A program made the translations under genes and the position numbers. Source: Flavobacterium sharifuzzamanii (lineage in GTDB: Bacteria > Bacteroidota > Bacteroidia > Flavobacteriales > Flavobacteriaceae). From it: DNA of 64,000 bases. Below, piece by piece: positions 1 through 7,707 of this stretch. The stretch covers positions 1 to 64,000 of the forward strand of contig NZ_QJGZ01000036.1 of the NCBI RefSeq assembly GCF_003254585.1. Direction: 5' to 3'. The notes under the pieces were generated by a model. It was not told where the DNA came from. It saw only the letters and a program-made list of their open reading frames with translations, and made no database searches. The first letter of the stretch is position 1. Each line of letters begins with the position of its first letter.

Positions 1-1841
1 ACAAATGCTATGACCAGACCATCAGCAGAGACTTCACCATCACGGCTCCTTCAGCAGTGGTTCCTGTATCACCAGATCCATTTAGTGCTTCAGCTTGTGC
101 TTATGCGGATCAGGCTGCAGTAAATGCTGCCTTCGAGATTTTCAAACAAGGCTTTAGCGTAAGTGGCGGTTGCGATGCGAAAGGAGCATTTGTAGGCAAT
201 CCGGTAGCGCCGAACTTATGTCAGGGTGGAACTACTAGTGTAAGTTATAAAATCACAGATAAATGCTACACTACTACGATCACTAAAAACTTTACTATTA
301 CTGCTCCGGCAGCAGTAGTTCCGGTATCACCAGATCCGTTTAGTGCTTCAGCTTGTGCTTATGTAAATCAGGCCGCATTGGATGCAGCTTTCGAGACATT
401 CAAAGCAGGCTTTAAAGTAAGTGGTGGTTGTGATGCAAAAGGAGAGATCCAAGGCAGTCCAGTTGCACCGAAATTATGTGATGGCGGAACAACAACAGTT
501 TCCTATAAAGTAACTGATAAATGTTACACCACTACAATCACTAAAAATTTCACTATTACTAAAGTTGACTTGCTTAATGTTTCAAGTCCGCCAAACAAAA
601 CAGTTGTTTGCGGTGAAAATCCAGATGGTGCATTTGCTGCATGGATTGCTGGATTTAAATTTACTGGGGGATGTGCTGGAAATGTTCAGGCAACAGATTT
701 ATCTCAATTTGTGAAACCTCAGATTGGAACGGCATTAGTTATTGAATATGTTGTTTCTAACAATTGTGAAACGATTAAAAAAGTATCAACATTTTTGATC
801 ACTCCATGTACGACTCCTATTTGTACTTATACTCAAGGAGCTTACGGAAATGTTGGAGGCATTGGATGTGCAGGAGGACAATCTTACACAACCAAAGCTC
901 TTATTGCAAAAGCATTAAGTGCCTACCCAGGAGGAACAATGACAATTGGTTTAGTTGGAAAATCTGTTTTAGTATCTAATAATGCAACAGATATAAATGG
1001 CGTAATATCAGTCTTACCTGGAGGAGGAGGAAGCAAAGTGCTGGCAAATGGAAATCCACACATTAGTGCATTACCTTCATCATATCTTAAAAATGGAAGA
1101 ATCAATAATACTTTATTAGCTCAAACCATTACTTTAGGACTTAATTTAGGTATTGATAGTGAGTTAAGTAAATTCAAATTGCAGGCAGGTACACTTGCAG
1201 TTGCTCAGCCTGACGGTGGTTGCGGATCTAAAACTCCAAAAATACGTTCTTGTAATCCTGACGGAACAGTAAGTAATGAATATAAATATTACACTATTCC
1301 GAACAATGTGGTTAGTAAACTAGGAGGAGATAAAACAGTTGGTGATTTGTTTAACTTGGCTAATCAAGCATTAGGAGGCGGAAACACTTACGGACTTTCT
1401 CTTTCTGACATTGCAAGTTTGGTAGATTTGATAAACAATGCATTTGATGAATGTAGAATCGCAATAGGATACAATATTCAACCACTTGCTTGTTCAGCTA
1501 CTCAAGAACAAATAGTTACTCAGACACCTACTACTACGGAAAAACCTGTAGTAGAAAGTAGTGCAAAAGAAAGTAAAAAACCTAGTTTTGATGCTTATCC
1601 TGTTCCATTCAAAAATTACATTACCATTCGTTATAACTTTGATTATGCGAGCAATGTCAAAATTGAATTGTTTGATCTATCAGGAAAATTGTTATCTTCT
1701 AAAACAGATACAGATGCCTATTTAGGAAAAGAATATAACTTTAATATCGATTTCTATGTAGGTAAATTCCAAGTTTACATTTTACAAATTACGACTAATA
1801 AAGGCAGCAGTAGCAAAAAAATCATTTCTGCCGGCAATTAA
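1..1841 (+). CDS. T9SS-exported repeat-bearing surface protein, C-terminal part (5' truncated)
   Basis: The frame is open from base 3 of the window, so the protein starts upstream; 612 residues are visible. Near-identical 86-residue (258-bp) cysteine-containing repeats begin at bases 57 and 315, and a clearly degenerate third copy follows from about 573. Each repeat carries a VPVSPDPF start, a SGGCDAKG motif and a DKCYTTTI-like end. Next comes a region starting CTYTQGAYGN, a module I associate with large Flavobacterium adhesins. The last roughly 80 residues (YPVPFKNYITI... to KKIIS) look like a type A sorting domain for type IX secretion, giving export across the outer membrane and surface anchoring or release. 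Likely a large adhesin-like protein; ligand unknown. The call of secreted surface protein is firm, the specific role is not. Confidence 0.8.
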   Translation, partial: KCYDQTISRDFTITAPSAVVPVSPDPFSASACAYADQAAVNAAFEIFKQGFSVSGGCDAKGAFVGNPVAPNLCQGGTTSVSYKITDKCYTTTITKNFTITAPAAVVPVSPDPFSASACAYVNQAALDAAFETFKAGFKVSGGCDAKGEIQGSPVAPKLCDGGTTTVSYKVTDKCYTTTITKNFTITKVDLLNVSSPPNKTVVCGENPDGAFAAWIAGFKFTGGCAGNVQATDLSQFVKPQIGTALVIEYVVSNNCETIKKVSTFLITPCTTPICTYTQGAYGNVGGIGCAGGQSYTTKALIAKALSAYPGGTMTIGLVGKSVLVSNNATDINGVISVLPGGGGSKVLANGNPHISALPSSYLKNGRINNTLLAQTITLGLNLGIDSELSKFKLQAGTLAVAQPDGGCGSKTPKIRSCNPDGTVSNEYKYYTIPNNVVSKLGGDKTVGDLFNLANQALGGGNTYGLSLSDIASLVDLINNAFDECRIAIGYNIQPLACSATQEQIVTQTPTTTEKPVVESSAKESKKPSFDAYPVPFKNYITIRYNFDYASNVKIELFDLSGKLLSSKTDTDAYLGKEYNFNIDFYVGKFQVYILQITTNKGSSSKKIISAGN

Positions 1842-1865
1842 ATTAATTTATAAACCTTATTTAAA

Positions 1866-1894
1866 GCATCCGTTAAAAGCGGATGCTTTTTTTT
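1866..1894 (+). terminator. Intrinsic terminator of the surface-protein gene
   Basis: A 7-bp perfect stem (GCATCCG / CGGATGC, 1866-1872 and 1880-1886) is followed by eight T residues, 25 bp after the stop codon. Confidence 0.88.
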
Positions 1895-2061
1895 GAAAAA
1901 TATTTTTTCTTTTATCCTTTAATTATGAGTGTTTTACGAGTAAAGTGATTTAGAGAATACAGATGAGATTTTAAAAAAATAGAGGAAAAATCATGTTTTT
2001 CTTTTTTTTGGTTTAATTTTTGGAATACCTTTATATAGTATAATCCTTAAAAAAAATAATT

Positions 2062-2589
2062 ATGAAAAAGATACTTACCTTATTTGCAGTTATCGGTTTA
2101 ATTGCATTTTCTAGCTGTGAAGGACCAGAAGGGCCTCCGGGACCTGTTGGCCCTCCAGGACCTGTTGCTGAAGTTTTTGAACTTCAAAACGTAAATTTTG
2201 ATTTTAATGCTAATGATGGTTATAATATTTATAGAAAATTAACTCCAAATATTGTGGACTCAGATGTAATTTTGATTTATAGATTGGCAGGATTAATTAA
2301 CTCTACAACTCCAATTTGGCAACAAATTCCAAGAACGCTTTTTGTGTCTCAAGGTGAGCTTGATTATGATTTCGATTTTAGCAGAACAGATTTTACCATC
2401 TATGCGGGAGGAACTTATGACTTGTCTTTAACTCCTGATCTTATTAGAAATCAAACTTTTAGAATTGTAATTGTTCCAGGTGATTTTTCAACAACAGGGA
2501 AATCTGTTAGTAAACCTGATTATTCAGATTATAATGCCGTTATCAAGAAATATAACATTGACGATACTAATGTTAAGCAATTAAATTAA
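2062..2589 (+). CDS. Small lipoprotein with collagen-like Gly-X-Y segment
   Basis: 175 residues. The N-terminus is a lipoprotein signal (MKKILTLFAVIGLIAFSSC), giving acylated Cys19. The mature protein begins with five uninterrupted Gly-X-Y triplets (GPE-GPP-GPV-GPP-GPV), then an approximately 140-residue acidic, beta-rich domain with no motif I recognise. Short collagen-like stretches directly after a lipid anchor occur in many Bacteroidota lipoproteins of unknown function. Five triplets are too few to form a stable collagen helix alone, so a spacer or trimer-nucleating role is only a guess. It is monocistronic: a strong terminator precedes it at 1866 and a bidirectional one follows at 2608. 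The conserved-protein call is good; function unknown. Confidence 0.75.
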   Translation: MKKILTLFAVIGLIAFSSCEGPEGPPGPVGPPGPVAEVFELQNVNFDFNANDGYNIYRKLTPNIVDSDVILIYRLAGLINSTTPIWQQIPRTLFVSQGELDYDFDFSRTDFTIYAGGTYDLSLTPDLIRNQTFRIVIVPGDFSTTGKSVSKPDYSDYNAVIKKYNIDDTNVKQLN

Positions 2590-2607
2590 TTTTTGAAATT
2601 GATTTAA

Positions 2608-2651
2608 AGCATAAAAAAAAGGAAATCTTTACGGATTTCCTTTTTTTATGC
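2608..2651. terminator. Bidirectional intrinsic terminator between convergent genes
   Basis: GGAAATC (2621-2627) pairs with GATTTCC (2634-2640). A-runs on the left and T-runs on the right give a U-tract on both strands, and the outer GCATAA/TTATGC bases extend the symmetry. It serves the collagen-like lipoprotein gene (+) and the TerC-family gene (-). Confidence 0.88.
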
Positions 2652-2670
2652 ACATATGTTTTGTTACTAA

Positions 2671-3642
2671 TTATTCTTCGCTTGACGAATCATTTAAAAC
2701 TTTTTCTGGTCCAAATTTAAGAGAAACTAAAATTCCTACTAGAAGAGATAAAGCAATAAATCCTAAAGAAGCCCATTCTGGAACGTGGAAGAAATCGTGT
2801 AAAAGCATTTTTAATCCCACAAAAGCTAAAATCGCAACTAAGCTGTATTCTAAATAGCTGAATTTTGCCAGCATATTTGCTAAGAAGAAGTACATAGAAC
2901 GTAATCCTAGAATAGCAAAAATATTAGAACTGAATACTAAAAACGGATCTTTGGTAATAGCAAGAATTGCAGGAACACTATCTACAGCAAAAAGAACGTC
3001 CATAACTTCAATAACAATTAAAGCTACAAATAATGGAGTAGCGGCTTTTTTTGCAGTTTTAGTTGTGATGAAAAATCTTTCGCCATCCGTTTCAGAGGTA
3101 ATCGGCATAACTTTACCTAAAGCTTTGTAGATAAAAGAATCTTTTGGGTGAAAATCTTCTTCTTCTCCAGAAAAAAGCATTTTTATTGCGGTAAATATTA
3201 AGAAAACTCCGAATACATAAGTTGTCCAAGCAAATTTATTAATCAGCATTACTCCGAAGAAAATCATCAATCCACGGAAAACAATAGCTCCTAAGATTCC
3301 CCAGAACAAAACGCGATGCTGATATTTTTGCGGAATTTTGAATGAAGCAAAAATAATAGCAATAACAAAGATGTTATCTACACTCAGCGAAAGCTCAATT
3401 AAATAACCAGTAATAAACTTCATTGAAGCAACAGCCGGTTTCAAATCGTCTGGATTTGCGATATAATCAGTGGTGTACAGCCAATAAATTACTCCTGAAA
3501 AAAGGAATGATAAAGTAACCCAAACCAAAGTCCATTTGCTGGCTTCTTTAGTGCTAATGATGTGGGGTGTTTTGTTGAAGACACCTAAGTCTAAAGCAAG
3601 AATAAAAACTACAGCAAGTAAAAAGAGTGACCAGACTATCAT
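2671..3642 (-). CDS. TerC/Alx-family integral membrane protein
   Basis: 323 residues with about nine hydrophobic helices. The two signature acidic motifs of the TerC family are present: LSVDNIFV in the first half and FAVDSVPA in the second, plus the family pattern around LGLRSMYF. Length matches the Alx/TerC family (about 320). Members sit in the inner membrane. Some are linked to tellurite resistance and others (E. coli Alx) to manganese export, probably as partners of secreted metalloproteins. No other ter genes lie nearby, so a general metal-handling role is likelier than a tellurite operon. A TATCTTTG -7 element lies about 20 bp upstream. No Alx-type structured leader fits in the short 5' leader. 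Confidence 0.85.
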   Translation of the reverse strand: MIVWSLFLLAVVFILALDLGVFNKTPHIISTKEASKWTLVWVTLSFLFSGVIYWLYTTDYIANPDDLKPAVASMKFITGYLIELSLSVDNIFVIAIIFASFKIPQKYQHRVLFWGILGAIVFRGLMIFFGVMLINKFAWTTYVFGVFLIFTAIKMLFSGEEEDFHPKDSFIYKALGKVMPITSETDGERFFITTKTAKKAATPLFVALIVIEVMDVLFAVDSVPAILAITKDPFLVFSSNIFAILGLRSMYFFLANMLAKFSYLEYSLVAILAFVGLKMLLHDFFHVPEWASLGFIALSLLVGILVSLKFGPEKVLNDSSSEE

Positions 3643-3664
3643 AATGATTTTTTTTAATGATTTA

Positions 3665-3672
3665 CAAAGATA
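3665..3672 (-). promoter_or_regulatory. Bacteroidota -7 element (TATCTTTG) of the terC-family gene
   Basis: A perfect match to TAnnTTTG on the minus strand, 22 bp before the ATG at 3642, implying a leader of roughly 15 nt. No clear TTG box is visible upstream. Confidence 0.5.
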
Positions 3673-3792
3673 AGTTTTGAAGTTTAACTTAAAAATTAAA
3701 TTTGCTCTTAAAATTAAGTAATATTTGTTATTTGTAAAATGCTAAGTGTTATGAAGTTATGTGTTTTAAGAGTGGAAAATAGGTGATATTGA

Positions 3793-3825
3793 AACTTTGT
3801 CAAAGTTTAAAACTTTGACAAAGTT
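3793..3825. repeat. Perfect 15-bp inverted repeat (AACTTTGTCAAAGTT-taa-AACTTTGACAAAGTT)
   Basis: Two 15-bp arms (3793-3807, 3811-3825) are exact reverse complements with a 3-nt loop, and each arm is itself nearly palindromic (AACTTTG-N-CAAAGTT). It lies in the 277-bp gap between the glutamine synthetase II terminator and the TerC-family promoter. It has no U-tract and is not needed as a terminator. It resembles the CAAAG/CTTTG intergenic repeats elsewhere in the window. Nothing else is visible in this gap apart from the terC promoter. Confidence 0.7.
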
Positions 3826-3861
3826 GGCAGTAACTTGTAATTTAAACTTGTCTGTTTTAAT

Positions 3862-3893
3862 ATAAAAAAAATGCCAGCAAATAATGCTGGCAT
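3862..3893 (-). terminator. Intrinsic terminator of glutamine synthetase II
   Basis: ATGCCAGC (3871-3878) pairs with GCTGGCAT (3886-3893). On the minus strand the stem is followed by a run of seven T. It lies 27 bp beyond the stop codon of the GSII gene. Confidence 0.87.
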
Positions 3894-3919
3894 TTTTAGA
3901 ATATATTGTAAGCTTTAAA

Positions 3920-4936
3920 TTATATTGCTGAGTTAACAGTTTTGATAATTCTAGCAGCAATTTTGTAAGGGTCTCCGTTTGAAGCTGGTCTTCTGTCTTC
4001 CAACCATCCTTTCCAACCTTTTTGAACAGTCATCAAAGGAATTCTGATAGAACATCCTCTGTCTGAAACTCCATAAGAGAAATCGTTGATAGAAGCAGTT
4101 TCGTGTTTACCAGTTAAACGCTGATCGTTGTAAGCTCCGTAAACCGCGATGTGCTCTTTTGTAACAGGACGGAAAGCCTCACAGATTTTCTCATAAGTTT
4201 CTTGAGAACCACATGTTCTAAGAACTGTGTTAGAGAAGTTAGCGTGCATACCAGAACCGTTCCAGTCTGTATCTCCTAGAGGTTTTGGGTGATATTCAAT
4301 ATAGTAACCATATTTCTCAGTTAAACGGTCTAATAGGTAACGAGCAACCCAGATTTCATCTCCAGCTTTTTTAGCTCCTTTAGCGAATAATTGGAATTCC
4401 CATTGTCCGCAAGCAACTTCTTGGTTGATTCCTTCAAAGTTGATTCCAGCAGCGATACATAAATCAGCATGCTCTTCAACTAATTTTCTACCGTGTGTGT
4501 TTTTTCCACCTACTGAACAGTAGTACATCCCTTGTGGAGCAGGGTATCCTCCAACTGGGAAACCAAGTGGAAGTTGAGTTTTAGTATCCATGATGAAATA
4601 CTCTTGTTCGAATCCAAACCAAAAATCATCATTATCATCATCAATTGTAGCTCTACCGTTAGAAGGGTGTGGTGTTCCGTCAGCATACATAACTTCGCAC
4701 ATAACTAACCATCCGTTGATACGAGTTGGATCTGGATAGATTGCAACTGGAACTAATAAACAGTCAGAAGATCCACCTTCAGCTTGTCTTGTTGATGAAC
4801 CATCAAATGACCAATTTCCAAGTTCTTCTAATGTTCCTTTGAAGTTTTCGTGCTCTTCAACTTTAGTTTTACTTCTAAGATTTTGAGTTGGTTCATATCC
4901 GTCTAACCAAATGTACTCTAACTTAATTTTAGCCAT
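3920..4936 (-). CDS. glnII: Glutamine synthetase, type II (GSII, eukaryote-like short form)
   Basis: 338 residues from the ATG at 4936; a longer open frame reaches 4978 but adds a non-conserved, very basic extension and overlaps the promoter. It catalyses ATP-dependent glutamate + NH3 to glutamine in the cytoplasm. Length and motifs fit the compact GSII class: an N-terminal beta-grasp domain with WSFDGSST, the FGFEQEYF metal-binding segment, DWNGSGMHANFSN, and NDQRLTGKHETASINDFSYG. GSI proteins are about 450-470 residues and carry an adenylylation loop, which is absent here, so regulation should not be by adenylylation. It is divergent from a GSIII gene across a 429-bp spacer. Monocistronic, with its own promoter and terminator. 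Confidence 0.93.
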   Translation of the reverse strand: MAKIKLEYIWLDGYEPTQNLRSKTKVEEHENFKGTLEELGNWSFDGSSTRQAEGGSSDCLLVPVAIYPDPTRINGWLVMCEVMYADGTPHPSNGRATIDDDNDDFWFGFEQEYFIMDTKTQLPLGFPVGGYPAPQGMYYCSVGGKNTHGRKLVEEHADLCIAAGINFEGINQEVACGQWEFQLFAKGAKKAGDEIWVARYLLDRLTEKYGYYIEYHPKPLGDTDWNGSGMHANFSNTVLRTCGSQETYEKICEAFRPVTKEHIAVYGAYNDQRLTGKHETASINDFSYGVSDRGCSIRIPLMTVQKGWKGWLEDRRPASNGDPYKIAARIIKTVNSAI

Positions 4937-4975
4937 AATAATATAAATTAATTTTTTTGTTTTTTTTCGTTGGGT

Positions 4976-5004
4976 CAAATATAGATTTATTTTTTCAGTC
5001 CCAA
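4976..5004 (-). promoter_or_regulatory. Promoter of glutamine synthetase II (TTG-N18-TATATTTG)
   Basis: On the minus strand TTG (5002-5004) and TATATTTG (4976-4983) are 18 bp apart, an excellent match to the Flavobacterium consensus. Transcription would start near 4968, giving a leader of about 30 nt. The rest of the 429-bp divergent spacer (4937-5365) is AT-rich. Apart from this promoter and the GSIII -7 element I see no riboswitch, gene or strong inverted repeat in it. Confidence 0.72.
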
Positions 5005-5308
5005 AAATTAGGGGGCTATTTTGTTTTATGAAGTATAATTTTTTGGATAAGCATAATTTTGATGGGGGTATATTTTAAAAAAAGCAATTTTACTAACCTT
5101 AAAAATGTAAATTCGTAATAATTACGGCTCATTTTTGAATTTATGAGTTAAGGAATTATGAAAAAATGTTTATTTAATCAATAATACCGTACAGTTTTGT
5201 TATATTTCTGTTGTTTGAATTCATTATTCTTCGAAAAAAGCATTTTATGTTGAAAAATTCTATTTCAAAAATCTAAAATTTATATTCCAAACAGGTGTTT
5301 TAATTGTT

Positions 5309-5316
5309 TATATTTG
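5309..5316 (+). promoter_or_regulatory. Bacteroidota -7 element (TATATTTG) of glutamine synthetase III
   Basis: A perfect TAnnTTTG on the plus strand, 49 bp before the ATG at 5366, predicting a start near 5323 and a leader of about 43 nt. A clear TTG box at the expected distance is lacking, which may mean that transcription needs an activator. Confidence 0.5.
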
Positions 5317-5365
5317 CTGATCATTTTTTAATGAAAATTATTACGAATTTAAAATATACATAACC

Positions 5366-7555
5366 ATGTCAACATTACGTTTTCAAGCTTTACAACAAGC
5401 TTCTAACAGAAAGCCGGTGCATTTTGAGGAAATTGGCCGAAAATCAAATCTTTTTGGTGCAAATGTGTTTAATGAAAAGGCAATGAAGCAGTATTTAACT
5501 TCAGATGCTTTTAGAGGAGTAAGAGATGCTATCCAGCACGGTACAAAAATAGATAGAAAGCTGGCAGATTATATTGCCATGGGAATGAAGGAATGGGCCC
5601 TTTCTAAAGGAGTTACTCATTATACTCACTGGTTTCAGCCATTGACAGGAACCACAGCAGAGAAACACGATGCTTTTTTTGAAACTTCTTATGACGGAAG
5701 TGAATCTGTAGAAAAATTTGGCGGCGCGCAATTGGTGCAGCAAGAGCCAGATGCATCAAGTTTTCCGAATGGAGGAATCAGAAATACTTTTGAGGCAAGA
5801 GGTTACACAGCTTGGGATCCGACTTCTCCAGCTTTTATATATGGTACAACTTTATGTATCCCAACAGTATTTATTGCTTATACAGGTGAGGCTTTAGATA
5901 ATAAGATACCTTTATTGAGAGCATTATCTGCCATTGATGAAGCGGCTACAGAAGTTTGTAAATATTTTGACAAAAACGTAAAAAAGGTAACGGCAACTTT
6001 AGGCTGGGAACAAGAATATTTCTTGATTGACAAAGCTTTGGCAAATTCTCGTCCAGACTTAATGATGACAGGAAGAACGTTATTAGGACACACTTCTGCA
6101 AAAGGACAGCAGTTAGACGATCACTATTTCGGATCTATTCCAACTCGTGCTCTTACTTATATGAGAGATTTAGAGCAAGAATGTATGCTATTGGGTATTC
6201 CTGTAAAAACGCGTCACAATGAGGTAGCGCCAAATCAATTTGAGTTGGCACCAATCTTTGAAGAAACAAACCTAGCGGTTGATCACAACTCTTTATTAAT
6301 GGATGTAATGCAGAGAGTTGCTGAGCGTCATGATTTTAAAGTGTTATTTCATGAAAAACCATTTAAAGGAGTAAATGGTTCTGGAAAACACAATAACTGG
6401 TCATTGGCTACAGATACAGGAGTTAATTTATTGAGTCCGAGCAAAACGCCAATGAGCAATTTACAATTTTTGACTTTCTTTATTAATACAATAAAAGCAG
6501 TAAACGATAACGAAACTTTACTAAGAGCTTCTATCGCAACAGCAAGTAACGACCACAGGTTAGGAGCAAATGAAGCTCCGCCAGCGATTATGTCTGTATT
6601 TATTGGAGCTCAATTGACAAAAGTTTTATCTGAGTTAGAAAGCGTAACAACCGGAAAACTTTCGCCAGAAGAAAAAACAGATCTTAAATTGAACGTTGTT
6701 GGGAAAATTCCAGATGTATTATTAGACAATACAGATCGTAACAGAACTTCGCCATTTGCATTTACAGGAAATAAATTTGAATTTAGAGCCGTGGGTTCAA
6801 ATTCAAACTGTTCAAATGCAATGACGACTTTGAACGCGATTGTAGCAAAACAATTAATTGACTTTAAAAATGAAGTAGAAAACCTTATCGAGTCGAAAGA
6901 CATGAAAAAGGATGATGCTATTTTTAATGTTTTAAGAGAATACATTAAACAATCTAAAAAGATTCTTTTTGAAGGTGACGGTTACAGTGAAGCTTGGGAA
7001 AAAGAAGCTGCAAAGAGAGGTTTAAGTAATTTTAAAACAACTCCAGAAGCTATAAAAGCCAAAGTTTCTAAACAAGCATTGGATTTATTTGAGCAATTAG
7101 GAATTTTTAATCATGTTGAAGCTGAAGCGCGTTACGAAATCGAATTGGAAGAATACACTAAAAAAATCCAAATTGAAGGACGTGTTTTAGGTGATATTGC
7201 TAGAAACCATGTTATTCCGACAGCAATTCGTTATCAAAATACTTTAATTGACAATGTAAAAGGATTAAAAGAAATTTTTGCAAAAGATTTTGAAGCTTTA
7301 GCTAAAGAACAAATTGTTTTAATTAAAGAAATTTCAGGCCATATTGAAGGAATCAATTCTAAAGTATTGGCAATGACAAACGAAAGAAAAAAAGCAAACC
7401 AGTTGACAGATGCTCAAAAAATGGCAGAAGCGTATTGTAATAACGTAAAACCTTATTTTGATGAAATTCGTAATCACTGTGACAAATTAGAGTTATTAGT
7501 AGATGACGAAAGCTGGACATTGACTAAATACAGAGAATTATTATTTACTAAATAA
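5366..7555 (+). CDS. glnN: Glutamine synthetase, type III (GSIII)
   Basis: 729 residues, the usual length of the GSIII class first described in Bacteroides and cyanobacteria. It carries out the same ammonia-assimilation reaction as GSII but is a double-stacked oligomer of large subunits. Visible motifs are the N-terminal class signature FGANVFNEKAMKQYL, the metal/glutamate-binding LGWEQEYFLID, RHNEVAPNQFELAPIFEE, the ATP-site region NGSGKHNNWS, and NRTSPFAFTGNKFEFRAVGS. The C-terminal third (about 530-729) is an alpha-helical extension special to GSIII. It faces GSII head to head, so the organism holds two unrelated-class enzymes under one divergent control region. Terminator at 7581. Confidence 0.95.
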   Translation: MSTLRFQALQQASNRKPVHFEEIGRKSNLFGANVFNEKAMKQYLTSDAFRGVRDAIQHGTKIDRKLADYIAMGMKEWALSKGVTHYTHWFQPLTGTTAEKHDAFFETSYDGSESVEKFGGAQLVQQEPDASSFPNGGIRNTFEARGYTAWDPTSPAFIYGTTLCIPTVFIAYTGEALDNKIPLLRALSAIDEAATEVCKYFDKNVKKVTATLGWEQEYFLIDKALANSRPDLMMTGRTLLGHTSAKGQQLDDHYFGSIPTRALTYMRDLEQECMLLGIPVKTRHNEVAPNQFELAPIFEETNLAVDHNSLLMDVMQRVAERHDFKVLFHEKPFKGVNGSGKHNNWSLATDTGVNLLSPSKTPMSNLQFLTFFINTIKAVNDNETLLRASIATASNDHRLGANEAPPAIMSVFIGAQLTKVLSELESVTTGKLSPEEKTDLKLNVVGKIPDVLLDNTDRNRTSPFAFTGNKFEFRAVGSNSNCSNAMTTLNAIVAKQLIDFKNEVENLIESKDMKKDDAIFNVLREYIKQSKKILFEGDGYSEAWEKEAAKRGLSNFKTTPEAIKAKVSKQALDLFEQLGIFNHVEAEARYEIELEEYTKKIQIEGRVLGDIARNHVIPTAIRYQNTLIDNVKGLKEIFAKDFEALAKEQIVLIKEISGHIEGINSKVLAMTNERKKANQLTDAQKMAEAYCNNVKPYFDEIRNHCDKLELLVDDESWTLTKYRELLFTK

Positions 7556-7580
7556 TCATTTTTCTATACTTAATATATAA

Positions 7581-7609
7581 GACCTGTCTTTTTAAGGCAG
7601 GTTTTTTTA
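7581..7609 (+). terminator. Intrinsic terminator of glutamine synthetase III
   Basis: ACCTGTC (7582-7588) and GGCAGGT (7596-7602) form a stem with one G-U pair, followed by a run of T residues. Confidence 0.8.
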
Positions 7610-7673
7610 TATCAAATAATTGATTTTTTTTGAATCCTATATTTGAATAAGCAAAAGAATTAAAAAAAGGGAT

Positions 7674-7681
7674 TATCTTTG
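7674..7681 (+). promoter_or_regulatory. Bacteroidota -7 element (TATCTTTG) of purM
   Basis: A perfect TAnnTTTG match 26 bp before the ATG at 7708, leaving a leader of about 20 nt. A second TATATTTG occurs at 7638-7645, but the closer element gives the simpler leader. Confidence 0.5.
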
Positions 7682-7707
7682 CAGCACATCAACACAAACT
7701 AATTTTC

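Noticed and set aside
3643..3700. Alx-type manganese riboswitch before the TerC-family gene
   Set aside because: The predicted leader is only about 15 nt and no multi-stem structure is visible.
3766..3960. 64-residue open frame on the minus strand overlapping the GSII end
   Set aside because: It spans the GSII terminator and the inverted repeat, has no family-like sequence and shares codons out of frame with GSII.
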